Positions 6,733-12,466 of a stretch of DNA of 12,466 bases are shown here, piece after piece (position 1 is the stretch's first letter; each line of letters begins with the position of its first letter). The DNA is from Burkholderiales bacterium. Lineage in GTDB: Bacteria > Pseudomonadota > Gammaproteobacteria > Burkholderiales > Burkholderiaceae_C. The DNA is taken from the NCBI GenBank assembly GCA_947448105.1, contig CANFNE010000046.1:1-12466 (forward strand), given 5' to 3'. The notes under the pieces are model-generated. The model was not told where the DNA came from and searched no databases. It worked only from the letters and a program-made list of their open reading frames with translations. Made by a program: the position numbers and the translations under genes.

Positions 6733-7328
6733 AGAGAGCTTTCTTGGTCGCCCATGAGTTGGGCATCAACGCCATCGCAAATGCAATGGAGGGTTAAGAG
6801 ATGGACTTCCTGCACGCGCGCTGTGCGGTCGTGCGGCACGCAAATATGCACGTCGGTGTCACGCAAGGCCTGGTTCATCTTGCCGCCGCCGCGCCCGGTG
6901 AGCGCCACTACCACCATGTCGCGCTGGTGCGCGGCCTCGATGGCGGCCAGCACATTGGCCGAATTGCCGCTGGTGCTAATGGCCAGCAGCACGTCGCCGC
7001 TTTGGCCTAAGGCGCGCACCTGGCGCGAAAAAATCGAGGTGAAGTCGTAGTCGTTGGCAATCGCCGTGATGATGGACGTGTCGGTGGTCAGGGCGATGGC
7101 GCCGAGCTCGGGCCGCTCGCGCTCAAAGCGGCCCACAAACTCGGCCGAAAAGTGCTGGGCATCGGCCGCTGAGCCGCCGTTGCCACAGGCCAGCACTTTG
7201 CCGCCGCTGGTCACGCAGGCCAAGATGGCGCGGATCGCTTGCGCAATAGGGCTGCTCAGCACCTGCGCCGCTTGGTATTTCAGGTCGGCGCTGTCGATGA
7301 AATGTTGTTCAATTCTTTGTTCAAGCAT
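6729..7328 (-). CDS. SIS-domain protein of the phosphoheptose isomerase / DiaA family
   Basis: This 199-residue single SIS-domain protein belongs to the GmhA/DiaA family. GmhA isomerises sedoheptulose 7-phosphate for LPS heptose; DiaA binds DnaA and stimulates initiation. The phosphate-binding loops are CGNGGSAADAQHF (48-60) and ISTSGNSANV (117-126), and the end is ARVQEVHLLTLHCICD (170-185). Synteny (between yraN and dolP) says DiaA. However, the residues aligning with the four GmhA metal ligands are all present (H59, E63, Q173, H181), whereas E. coli DiaA, as I recall it, has lost the Glu and the last His. The isomerase function may therefore be retained. The start lacks a Shine-Dalgarno; TATCAT (minus strand 7341-7336) lies seven bases before the ATG. 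The gene follows yraN by 47 bp. Confidence 0.9.
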   Translation of the reverse strand: MLEQRIEQHFIDSADLKYQAAQVLSSPIAQAIRAILACVTSGGKVLACGNGGSAADAQHFSAEFVGRFERERPELGAIALTTDTSIITAIANDYDFTSIFSRQVRALGQSGDVLLAISTSGNSANVLAAIEAAHQRDMVVVALTGRGGGKMNQALRDTDVHICVPHDRTARVQEVHLLTLHCICDGVDAQLMGDQESSL

Positions 7329-7375
7329 GGCGGGGATGATACCGCGCGCCTATTTCGCCTTGTTGTGCGCGGGCG

Positions 7376-7762
7376 CTATTGCGCATCAAAGGCCGCGCGC
7401 AGCCAGTGGCAGCCCTCGGGCGTGACCTCGACCACATCGAAGCGGCATGGCGGCAGTGTGCGCACGGTGAGCAAATAGTGTTGAGCCGCGAATACCACGC
7501 GGCGCTGCTTGGTGCGCCCCACGCTGGCCGCGGCCGTTCCGTGCAGGCTGGACTTGCGCCTGCGCACCTCCACAAAAACCAGCGTGCCGTCGCGCTCGCC
7601 CATCACCAGGTCGATTTCGCCGCCGCCGCGCCCGGGGGTTCGATAATTGCGGCACACCAGGCGCAGGCCTTGCTCTTGCAAATACAGCAAAGCCGCGTCC
7701 TCGGCCGCGTCACCGACTTTTTTGGTGCTGGCCGCCTTGGTGTTGTTTGGAAGGAAACCCAT
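7376..7762 (-). CDS. yraN: UPF0102 family protein YraN
   Basis: The 128-residue product has the usual YraN length. Its core is GEIDLVM (48-54) followed by LVFVEVRRRK (61-70), the D/E-x-K-like arrangement that places this family in the PD-(D/E)XK nuclease fold; the lysine position is occupied by R67 in the EVRRR stretch. The N-terminal VGDAAEDAALLYLQEQG and the NYRTPGRGGGEID segment are standard. The biochemical function is not established, so nuclease activity is only a fold-based idea. The gene is first of the minus-strand set yraN-gmhA/diaA-dolP. It is divergent from rsmI, with only two bases separating the two start codons; a possible AGAGG nine bases upstream of its ATG lies inside rsmI. 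Confidence 0.93.
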   Translation of the reverse strand: MGFLPNNTKAASTKKVGDAAEDAALLYLQEQGLRLVCRNYRTPGRGGGEIDLVMGERDGTLVFVEVRRRKSSLHGTAAASVGRTKQRRVVFAAQHYLLTVRTLPPCRFDVVEVTPEGCHWLRAAFDAQ

Positions 7763-7764
7763 TT

Positions 7765-8679
7765 GTGAGTGCCTCTTTTAGCTCTGCCCTGGGGGCCGCC
7801 CTGGAAGCGGCCGGATCCCAGCATTATCCGCAGGGTGCGCTGTATGTGGTGGCTACACCGATAGGCAATTTGGCCGACATCAGCCTGCGCGCCCTGCATG
7901 TGCTGGCGCTGGCCGACCGCGTGGCCTGCGAAGACACGCGCCATACCCAGGCCCTGCTGCGCGCCTTTGGCATCGATAAACCGGGCGCCCAGTTGCTCGC
8001 CGTGCACCAGCACAACGAAGCGCAGGCCGCGCACACGGTTGCCGAGCTGCTGCACGCAGGCCTGCGCGTGGCCTATGTGAGTGATGCGGGCACGCCGGGG
8101 GTAAGCGACCCCGGCGCCCGGCTGGTCGCGCAAGTGCGTGCCCAGGGCTTGCGCGTGGTGCCCCTGCCCGGTGCGAGCAGCGTGACCACGCTGCTGAGCG
8201 CTGCGGGCGTCGCGCAAGACGGCACAGGTAGTACCGGTTTTGTGTTTGCCGGCTTTTTGTCGTCCAAGGCCACCGAGCGCGCGCACGCGGTGCAGCTGCT
8301 GGCCACGCAGCCGATGGCCACCGTGCTGCTGGAGGCGCCCCACCGCATGGAGGCGCTGGCATTGGCCTTGTCGGTCCTGGGTGAGCGATGGGTGACGGTC
8401 GGGCGCGAGCTGACCAAGCAGTTTGAGGAAATAGCCACCGTGCGCGCTGACGCGCTGGTAGCCTGGCTGGCCGCAGACGCCAACCGCTTGCGTGGTGAGT
8501 TTGTGCTGGTCTTGCACCCGCTGCAGGCCACGGCCGAGGTGGCGCAGGACGACCGGGTGTTGAAGCTGCTGCTCGAACAACTGCCACTCAAGACGGCGGT
8601 CAAGCTGGCTGCTGACATCAGCGGCGAGCCGCGCAACGCTTTGTATGAGCGCGCGCTGGCGCTCAAGGCTGCGCCCTAG
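7765..8679 (+). CDS. rsmI: 16S rRNA (cytidine1402-2'-O)-methyltransferase RsmI
   Basis: RsmI 2'-O-methylates C1402 in the decoding centre of 16S rRNA using SAM. From the GTG at 7765 the protein is 304 residues. The GTG is preferred because AAGGA (7751-7755) is nine bases upstream. A longer TTG-start reading at 7747 would place the start before that site. The tetrapyrrole-methylase fold is clear: LYVVATPIGNLADISLRAL (26-44), ACEDTRHT (54-61), VAYVSDAGTPGVSDPGARLV (102-121), VVPLPGASSVTTLL (131-144), FVFAGFL (159-165), EAPHRM (190-195) and RELTKQFEE (214-222). It is divergent from yraN and convergent with purB (11 bp apart). Its Shine-Dalgarno lies inside the yraN coding sequence. Confidence 0.95.
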   Translation: MSASFSSALGAALEAAGSQHYPQGALYVVATPIGNLADISLRALHVLALADRVACEDTRHTQALLRAFGIDKPGAQLLAVHQHNEAQAAHTVAELLHAGLRVAYVSDAGTPGVSDPGARLVAQVRAQGLRVVPLPGASSVTTLLSAAGVAQDGTGSTGFVFAGFLSSKATERAHAVQLLATQPMATVLLEAPHRMEALALALSVLGERWVTVGRELTKQFEEIATVRADALVAWLAADANRLRGEFVLVLHPLQATAEVAQDDRVLKLLLEQLPLKTAVKLAADISGEPRNALYERALALKAAP

Positions 8680-8690
8680 GCGCCGCTGGC

Positions 8691-10070
8691 TTAAACCCGG
8701 CGCGCCAGTTCGGCCGCTTTGCCGGTGTAGCTCGCGGGCGTCATGGCCAGCAGGCGTTGCTTTTCGCTCTCAGGGATATCGAGCGCCGCGATAAAGCCCT
8801 GCATCAGTTCGCGCGTCATGGCCTCGCCTCGTGTGAACTTCTTGAGTTGCTCGTAGGGCTGGGGCAGGCCAAAGCGGCGCATCACGGTTTGGATCGGTTC
8901 GGCCAGCACTTCCCACGAAGTTTCAAGGTCGCGGGCAATAGCTGCTTCGTTGATTTCGAGTTTCCCTAAACCGGCTTGCAGCGACTGGTAGGCCAGCACC
9001 GCGTAGCCCAACGCCACGCCCATATTGCGCAGCACGGTGGAGTCGGTCAGGTCGCGCTGCCAGCGGCTGATCGGCAGCTTTTCGCTCAAGTGGCGCAGGA
9101 GCGCGTTGGCCAGGCCCAGGTTGCCTTCAGCGTTCTCAAAGTCAATCGGATTGACCTTGTGCGGCATGGTGCTTGAACCCACCTCGCCGTCGCGCAGCTT
9201 TTGCTTGAAATAGCCCAGCGACACATAGCCCCACACATCGCGTGACCAGTCGATCAGGATGGTATTGGTGCGCGCCACGGCGTCAAACAGTTCGGCCATG
9301 TAATCGTGCGGCTCAATCTGGATGCTGTAGGGCTGAAACACCAGACCCAGGCCCAGGGGCTCGGGCGCCTCGATGACTTTTTTGCTAAAGGCTTCCCAGT
9401 CAAAGTCGGGCCAGGCCGACAGGTGGGCGTTGTAGTTGCCAACCGCGCCGTTCATCTTGCCCAAAATTTTGACGTTGGCGATTTTTTCGCAGGCCGCTTG
9501 CAGGCGCACCACCACGTTGGCAATTTCCTTGCCCACGGTGGTGGGGCTGGCGGTCTGGCCATGGGTGCGGCTGAGCATGGGCACATCGGCAAACGCGTGC
9601 GCCATGTCACGCAGCTTGAGCACCAAGCGGTCGAGCTGGGGCAGCAGCACCAGGTCGCGTGCTGCGCGCAGTTGCAGCGCGTGGCTGGTGTTGTTGATGT
9701 CTTCGCTGGTGCAGGCAAAGTGCACAAATTCGCTGGCGGCCAGCAGTTCGGGGCGCGCTTCAAACTTGGATTTGAGCCAATACTCCACCGCCTTGACATC
9801 GTGGTTGGTGGTCTTTTCGATCGCCTTGATGGCCTCACCGTCAGCAACCGAGAAGTTTTTTACCAGCGCCAGCAGGTAGCTGCGCGCGCCGGGGCTCAAG
9901 GGTTTGAACTCGGCAAAACCGGCGTCGCTCAGGGCAATAAACCAGGCCACTTCCACTTGCACGCGCCGGTGCATATAGCCCAATTCGCTCATCAAGGGGC
10001 TGAGGGTAGAAAGCTTGCTGGCGTAGCGGCCGTCCAGAGGGGAAATGGCAGAAATAGGGGAGAAAGTCAT
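8691..10070 (-). CDS. purB: Adenylosuccinate lyase PurB
   Basis: PurB cleaves fumarate from SAICAR and from adenylosuccinate in purine synthesis, as a cytosolic homotetramer. The 459-residue product is the proteobacterial long form and complete. The fumarase/aspartase superfamily signature GSSTMPHKVNP (298-308) contains the catalytic serine S300, equivalent to E. coli S295. The general acid is H170 in LSRTHGQ. H90 lies in KTTNHDVKAVEY, and FVHFACTSEDINNTSH (115-130) is another conserved block. The ATG at 10070 has no Shine-Dalgarno. Instead TACAAT lies on the minus strand at 10082-10077, six bases before the start, so the message may be leaderless. It diverges from a glutathione S-transferase gene across 62 bp. 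Confidence 0.97.
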   Translation of the reverse strand: MTFSPISAISPLDGRYASKLSTLSPLMSELGYMHRRVQVEVAWFIALSDAGFAEFKPLSPGARSYLLALVKNFSVADGEAIKAIEKTTNHDVKAVEYWLKSKFEARPELLAASEFVHFACTSEDINNTSHALQLRAARDLVLLPQLDRLVLKLRDMAHAFADVPMLSRTHGQTASPTTVGKEIANVVVRLQAACEKIANVKILGKMNGAVGNYNAHLSAWPDFDWEAFSKKVIEAPEPLGLGLVFQPYSIQIEPHDYMAELFDAVARTNTILIDWSRDVWGYVSLGYFKQKLRDGEVGSSTMPHKVNPIDFENAEGNLGLANALLRHLSEKLPISRWQRDLTDSTVLRNMGVALGYAVLAYQSLQAGLGKLEINEAAIARDLETSWEVLAEPIQTVMRRFGLPQPYEQLKKFTRGEAMTRELMQGFIAALDIPESEKQRLLAMTPASYTGKAAELARRV

Positions 10071-10132
10071 GGCCGGATTGTAGGTTGCCCGCCTGTATAG
10101 AATGCATCAAAGACTGTGGGAAACACAAAAGC
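10071..10132. promoter_or_regulatory. Divergent purB / GST promoter region
   Basis: The 62-bp gap carries a minus-strand TACAAT (10082-10077) for purB and a plus-strand TAGAAT (10098-10103) for the GST gene; each matches the -10 consensus at five of six bases. The -35 elements are poor on both strands. No PurR-like operator was recognised. Confidence 0.35.
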
Positions 10133-10750
10133 ATGAAATTGATAGGTTCCAACTCCAGCCCGTATGTGCGCAAAGTGCGGGTCGTCATGGCCGAGAAAAA
10201 GCTCGACTACGAGTTCATCACCGAAGACGTGTGGGCCGCCACCACCACCATCAGCCAATCCAACCCTTTGGGCAAGGTGCCCTGCTTGGTGATGGAAGCC
10301 GGTGAGGCCTTGTTTGACTCCCGCGTGATTGTGGAATACCTAGACACCTTGTCGCCCGTGGGCAAGCTCATTCCCAGCACCGGACGCGAGCGCGCCGAAG
10401 TGAAAACCTGGGAAGCCTTGGCCGACGGTGTGATGGACGCGGCTATCCTGGCCCGCCTTGAAGCCGTGTGGCCTGGCCGTACGGCCGAACAGCGCAGCAA
10501 AGCTTGGATGGATCGCCAGATGGGCAAGATTGAGGAGGTGTTGATTGCGATGTCCAAGGCCTTGGGGGACAAGCCCTATTGCTCGGGTATTCACCTTTCG
10601 CTGTCCGACATTGCGGTGGGTTGCGCCCTGGGTTACCTGGACTTCCGTTTTCCTGACATCGCCTGGCGTGATACGCACCCAGCGCTTGCCAAGCTGCAAG
10701 ACAAACTGGCACAACGCCAAAGTTTCGTCGACACCTTCCCCGTTGCTTAA
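10133..10750 (+). CDS. Glutathione S-transferase family protein, YibF-like
   Basis: The 205-residue product has the two-domain GST layout. An N-terminal thioredoxin fold begins MKLIGSNSSPYVRKVRVVMA with candidate catalytic S9. It includes NPLGKVPCLV (44-53), where P50 is the cis-proline, and EALFDSRVIVEYL, which binds the gamma-glutamyl group of glutathione. An all-helical C-terminal domain contains EALADGVMDAA (94-104) and LSLSDIAVGCALGYLDFR (155-172). These blocks match E. coli YibF closely. The substrate is unknown for the family. A longer reading from 10085 exists, but homology begins at the ATG at 10133. A -10-like TAGAAT at 10098-10103 would give a leader of about 20 bases. Confidence 0.9.
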   Translation: MKLIGSNSSPYVRKVRVVMAEKKLDYEFITEDVWAATTTISQSNPLGKVPCLVMEAGEALFDSRVIVEYLDTLSPVGKLIPSTGRERAEVKTWEALADGVMDAAILARLEAVWPGRTAEQRSKAWMDRQMGKIEEVLIAMSKALGDKPYCSGIHLSLSDIAVGCALGYLDFRFPDIAWRDTHPALAKLQDKLAQRQSFVDTFPVA

Positions 10751-10759
10751 GCTGCAGCG

Positions 10760-10785
10760 GCGCCAGTGCCCTTAGGTATTGGCGC
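10760..10785. terminator. Inverted repeat at the convergent GST / NTF2-like gene ends
   Basis: GCGCCAGT (10760-10767) pairs with ATTGGCGC (10778-10785), eight pairs with one G-T wobble and a 10-base loop. It starts ten bases after the GST stop and overlaps the last codons and stop of the minus-strand gene. There is no clear U-tract. Confidence 0.35.
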
Positions 10786-11221
10786 GGCGTTTGAGCCAGC
10801 GCATCAGGCTGCCCACCAGCGGCAGCTTTTCATATAGCTCCTCAGCCGCGTCCCAGTAGTCCCGGTGCAGCGTCACCAGGCCTTGCGCATCAAACACCAG
10901 ATGCGAGGCACCCAAAATCACCTGTTCCTCACCCTTGCGGTAGCCCCGGAACTGAAAGCGAAATTCCCAGGTCAAAAAACACTGCGCGCCTTGGCGGATT
11001 TGCTGCGTCACCACAAAGCGTGGTGCGATCAAAGCCACAAACATGTGGTTAAAAATGCGGGTGATGTCGGCCAGGCCGGTCACGTCGTTAAACGGGTCCT
11101 TGAAGCGCGCCTGCGGCGCGTAAAACTGGCCTAACTGCGCCACGCTGTCGGGCGACAGGTTTTCAAAGTAGGCAACCAAGTTTGCAAGCGCGTCTGGCGT
11201 GGCGTGGGTGGCGGTGTTCAT
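10772..11221 (-). CDS. NTF2/SnoaL-like protein
   Basis: The 149-residue product has a single NTF2-like cone domain: an N-terminal helix LANLVAYFENL, then FYAPQARFKDPFNDVTGLADITRIFNHMF, then alternating strands (CFLTWEFRFQF, QVILGASHLVF, VTLHRDYWD). FKDPFNDV and HRDYWDAAEELYEKLP are features I associate with a conserved proteobacterial subfamily found beside short-chain dehydrogenase and DUF3833 genes. NTF2-like proteins may be enzymes or ligand binders; the activity here is unknown. The ATG at 11221 overlaps the upstream SDR stop as ATGA, so the two are translationally coupled. A longer open frame continues to 11722 but is only antisense-like extension inside the SDR gene. Confidence 0.85.
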   Translation of the reverse strand: MNTATHATPDALANLVAYFENLSPDSVAQLGQFYAPQARFKDPFNDVTGLADITRIFNHMFVALIAPRFVVTQQIRQGAQCFLTWEFRFQFRGYRKGEEQVILGASHLVFDAQGLVTLHRDYWDAAEELYEKLPLVGSLMRWLKRRANT

Positions 11222-12003
11222 TGCGTGGTCTTTCGTACCAGGAAAAAATACCAGCGGTTGGGCATGGCGCGCAGCGCCTTCATCCACCAGGTAAAGCGTT
11301 TGGGGAAGTGAATCTCGAACGCGCCTTGCGCCCAGCCCTGAAGGATGGCCTGGGCCGCTTGCGCAGGCGTAATCAGCCCCGGCATGGTGAAGGTATTGCC
11401 CGCCGTGAGCGGCGTTTCTACAAAGCCCGGGTTGATGACCGAGACGCCAATGCCGTCGGCTTGCAAGTCCAGGTACAGGTTTTCTGCCAGGTTGGTGAGC
11501 GCGGCCTTGGTCGGGCCGTAGGCCAGGCTGTTGGGCAGGCCCCGGTAACCCGCCACACTGCTGACAAAGGCCAGGTGGCCGCTGCCGCGCTGGCGCAGCG
11601 CGGGCAGTAGGGCTTCGAGCAGATACAGCGCGCCCTGGTAGTTCACCTGCAGGTGGCGCAGCATGTCGTCCACGTCCACGTCCATGGCGCTTGCGCGCAT
11701 GGCCTGGTAGTGGCCCGCGCAATACAGCACGCAGTCGGGCAGCGCCTCAAGTTGCAGCGCGCGTGCGGCCGCCAGCACGGCGGCGCGGTCGGTGCAGTCC
11801 AGGGCCAGCGCGTGGCTGCCCGGGTGCGCTTGCACAAATGCTTCCAAGGCCGCGCCATTGCGCGCTGAAACGGTGACGCGCGCGCCCTGGGCGTGCAGTG
11901 CGGACGCCGTTGCGCGGCCGATGCCGCTGCTCGCGCCAATGACCCAGACCGACTTGCCGCGCCAGTCGGCCTGCGCAGGATTGAAGGGTTTGAAGATGGC
12001 CAT
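11218..12003 (-). CDS. Short-chain dehydrogenase/reductase (classical SDR)
   Basis: The 261-residue product is a classical SDR. The nucleotide-binding motif is GASSGIG (23-29). YCAG (94-97) stands in for NNAG, and N121 occupies the structural position. S149 and the YxxxK pair Y162/K166 (AYGPTKAAL) complete the catalytic set. NPGFVETPLT (191-200) is the usual post-catalytic loop. The C-terminus (about 236-257) is aromatic and basic (RFTWWMKALRAMPNRWYFFLVRK), resembling a membrane-associating tail of lipid-acting SDRs. Substrate and cofactor preference are not determined. It starts three bases after the DUF3833 stop and its own stop overlaps the NTF2-like gene, so all three form one operon. No Shine-Dalgarno is obvious, fitting translational coupling. 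Confidence 0.93.
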   Translation of the reverse strand: MAIFKPFNPAQADWRGKSVWVIGASSGIGRATASALHAQGARVTVSARNGAALEAFVQAHPGSHALALDCTDRAAVLAAARALQLEALPDCVLYCAGHYQAMRASAMDVDVDDMLRHLQVNYQGALYLLEALLPALRQRGSGHLAFVSSVAGYRGLPNSLAYGPTKAALTNLAENLYLDLQADGIGVSVINPGFVETPLTAGNTFTMPGLITPAQAAQAILQGWAQGAFEIHFPKRFTWWMKALRAMPNRWYFFLVRKTTQ

Positions 12004-12006
12004 GGC

Positions 12007-12466
12007 TTAGCGCTTGCTAAAGCTCAAAGTCACTTCGCCCAGGTAAATGCCGAACTTGCGCATGCTGGCCTTGTTGAGCATCACCCGGTCGTTAACCAGG
12101 TACATCCAGTCGTCAAACTGCACCTCGTAGACCGTGCCATCCACGGGCAGCGCCAGCGTGTAGTTCCAGTGAAAAGCGTTGCCCTGGGTCTGGCCCTGCG
12201 CCTGGCCCACCACGTCGTCGGCCTGGCCGGTGTAGCGCCCGTCGCCCAGCGCCTTGAGGCGCCATATGCGCTTTTGCTTGGTTCCGTCGGAGTACGAAAA
12301 GTCTTCGTCGAGCACGCCCTGGCCGTCTTTCCAAGTGCATTGCATCACCACGGTAAAGCGCTTGACCACTGTGCCCGAGCGGTCGGTGAACACGCCATAG
12401 GCGTCGAGCGTGCCGTTGAAATACTGCTGCAAATCGAGCACCGGTTTTTCGCTGCGGTAGCTGTCA
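12007..12466 (-). CDS. DUF3833 family protein, C-terminal part (cut by right edge)
   Basis: The visible 152 codons run in from the right edge and end with TAA at 12009-12007. The reading frame before the internal GTG at 12441 is coding (SEKPVLDLQQYFNGTLDAYG across it), so the GTG is not the true start. The sequence VLDLQQYFNGTLDAYGVFTDRSG, CTWKDGQGVLDEDFSYSDG, FHWNYTLALPVDGTVYEVQFDDWMYL and NKASMRKFGIYLGEVTLSFSK matches DUF3833, whose members are usually lipoproteins of about 180 residues; the signal peptide would lie outside the window. Function is unknown. It is the promoter-proximal visible member of the operon with the SDR and NTF2-like genes. Confidence 0.85.
   Translation of the reverse strand, partial: DSYRSEKPVLDLQQYFNGTLDAYGVFTDRSGTVVKRFTVVMQCTWKDGQGVLDEDFSYSDGTKQKRIWRLKALGDGRYTGQADDVVGQAQGQTQGNAFHWNYTLALPVDGTVYEVQFDDWMYLVNDRVMLNKASMRKFGIYLGEVTLSFSKR

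Noticed and set aside
7603..8580. 325-codon minus-strand open frame
   Set aside because: Shadow of rsmI and the yraN start; composition typical of antisense GC-rich sequence.
11222..11722. N-terminal extension of the NTF2-like protein to 316 residues
   Set aside because: The extension overlaps the SDR coding sequence in another frame and has no homology; the ATG at 11221 begins the recognisable domain and couples to the SDR stop.
1..12466. Defence system, toxin-antitoxin pair, prophage or other novel accessory system
   Set aside because: Every region is accounted for by housekeeping or conserved genes. The only accessory-like sequence is the repeat element in putA.

Overview
The window is ordinary, dense, GC-rich chromosome from a betaproteobacterium. 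Protein content, gene order and the short GC-rich repeats in putA point to Comamonadaceae (Burkholderiales); I cannot fix the genus from sequence alone. There is no phage, plasmid, IS element, CRISPR array, rRNA or tRNA that I can support, and no gene-free stretch longer than about 105 bp.

Layout, left to right. (1) The first 471 codons of putA (minus strand, running off the left edge) diverge from a Lrp/AsnC-type regulator gene, probably its activator. (2) yggS (minus) ends against the regulator gene and diverges from the twitching-motility ATPase pair pilT-pilU (plus). (3) A 3-hydroxyisobutyrate-dehydrogenase-family reductase (plus) ends against a minus-strand set yraN - SIS-domain gmhA/diaA-like gene - dolP (BON lipoprotein). 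rsmI diverges from yraN with only two bases between their start codons. This is the rsmI/yraN/diaA/dolP neighbourhood known from enterobacteria, but without lpoA. (4) purB (minus) ends against rsmI and diverges from a YibF-like glutathione S-transferase gene. (5) The right end is a tightly coupled minus-strand operon: DUF3833 protein (cut by the edge), short-chain dehydrogenase, and an NTF2/SnoaL-like protein. This looks like the tail of a larger lipid- or redox-related cluster lying to the right.

The genes fall into independent housekeeping units: proline catabolism with its regulator, PLP homeostasis, type IV pilus retraction, envelope and ribosome maintenance, and purine synthesis. They are packed as divergent pairs with 2 to 104 bp between starts and convergent pairs with 8 to 72 bp between stops. 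Several convergent ends carry a short hairpin. Several starts lack a Shine-Dalgarno sequence and have a -10-like hexamer 6-7 bases upstream, suggesting leaderless transcripts.

The most unusual thing is inside putA. Two copies of one GC-rich palindromic repeat lie within the coding sequence in opposite orientations: a diverged 75-bp copy that adds 25 codons in frame just before the proline dehydrogenase barrel, and a fresher copy at the left edge that is starting an 83-bp-period tandem array. The reading frame stays open through both as far as can be seen.
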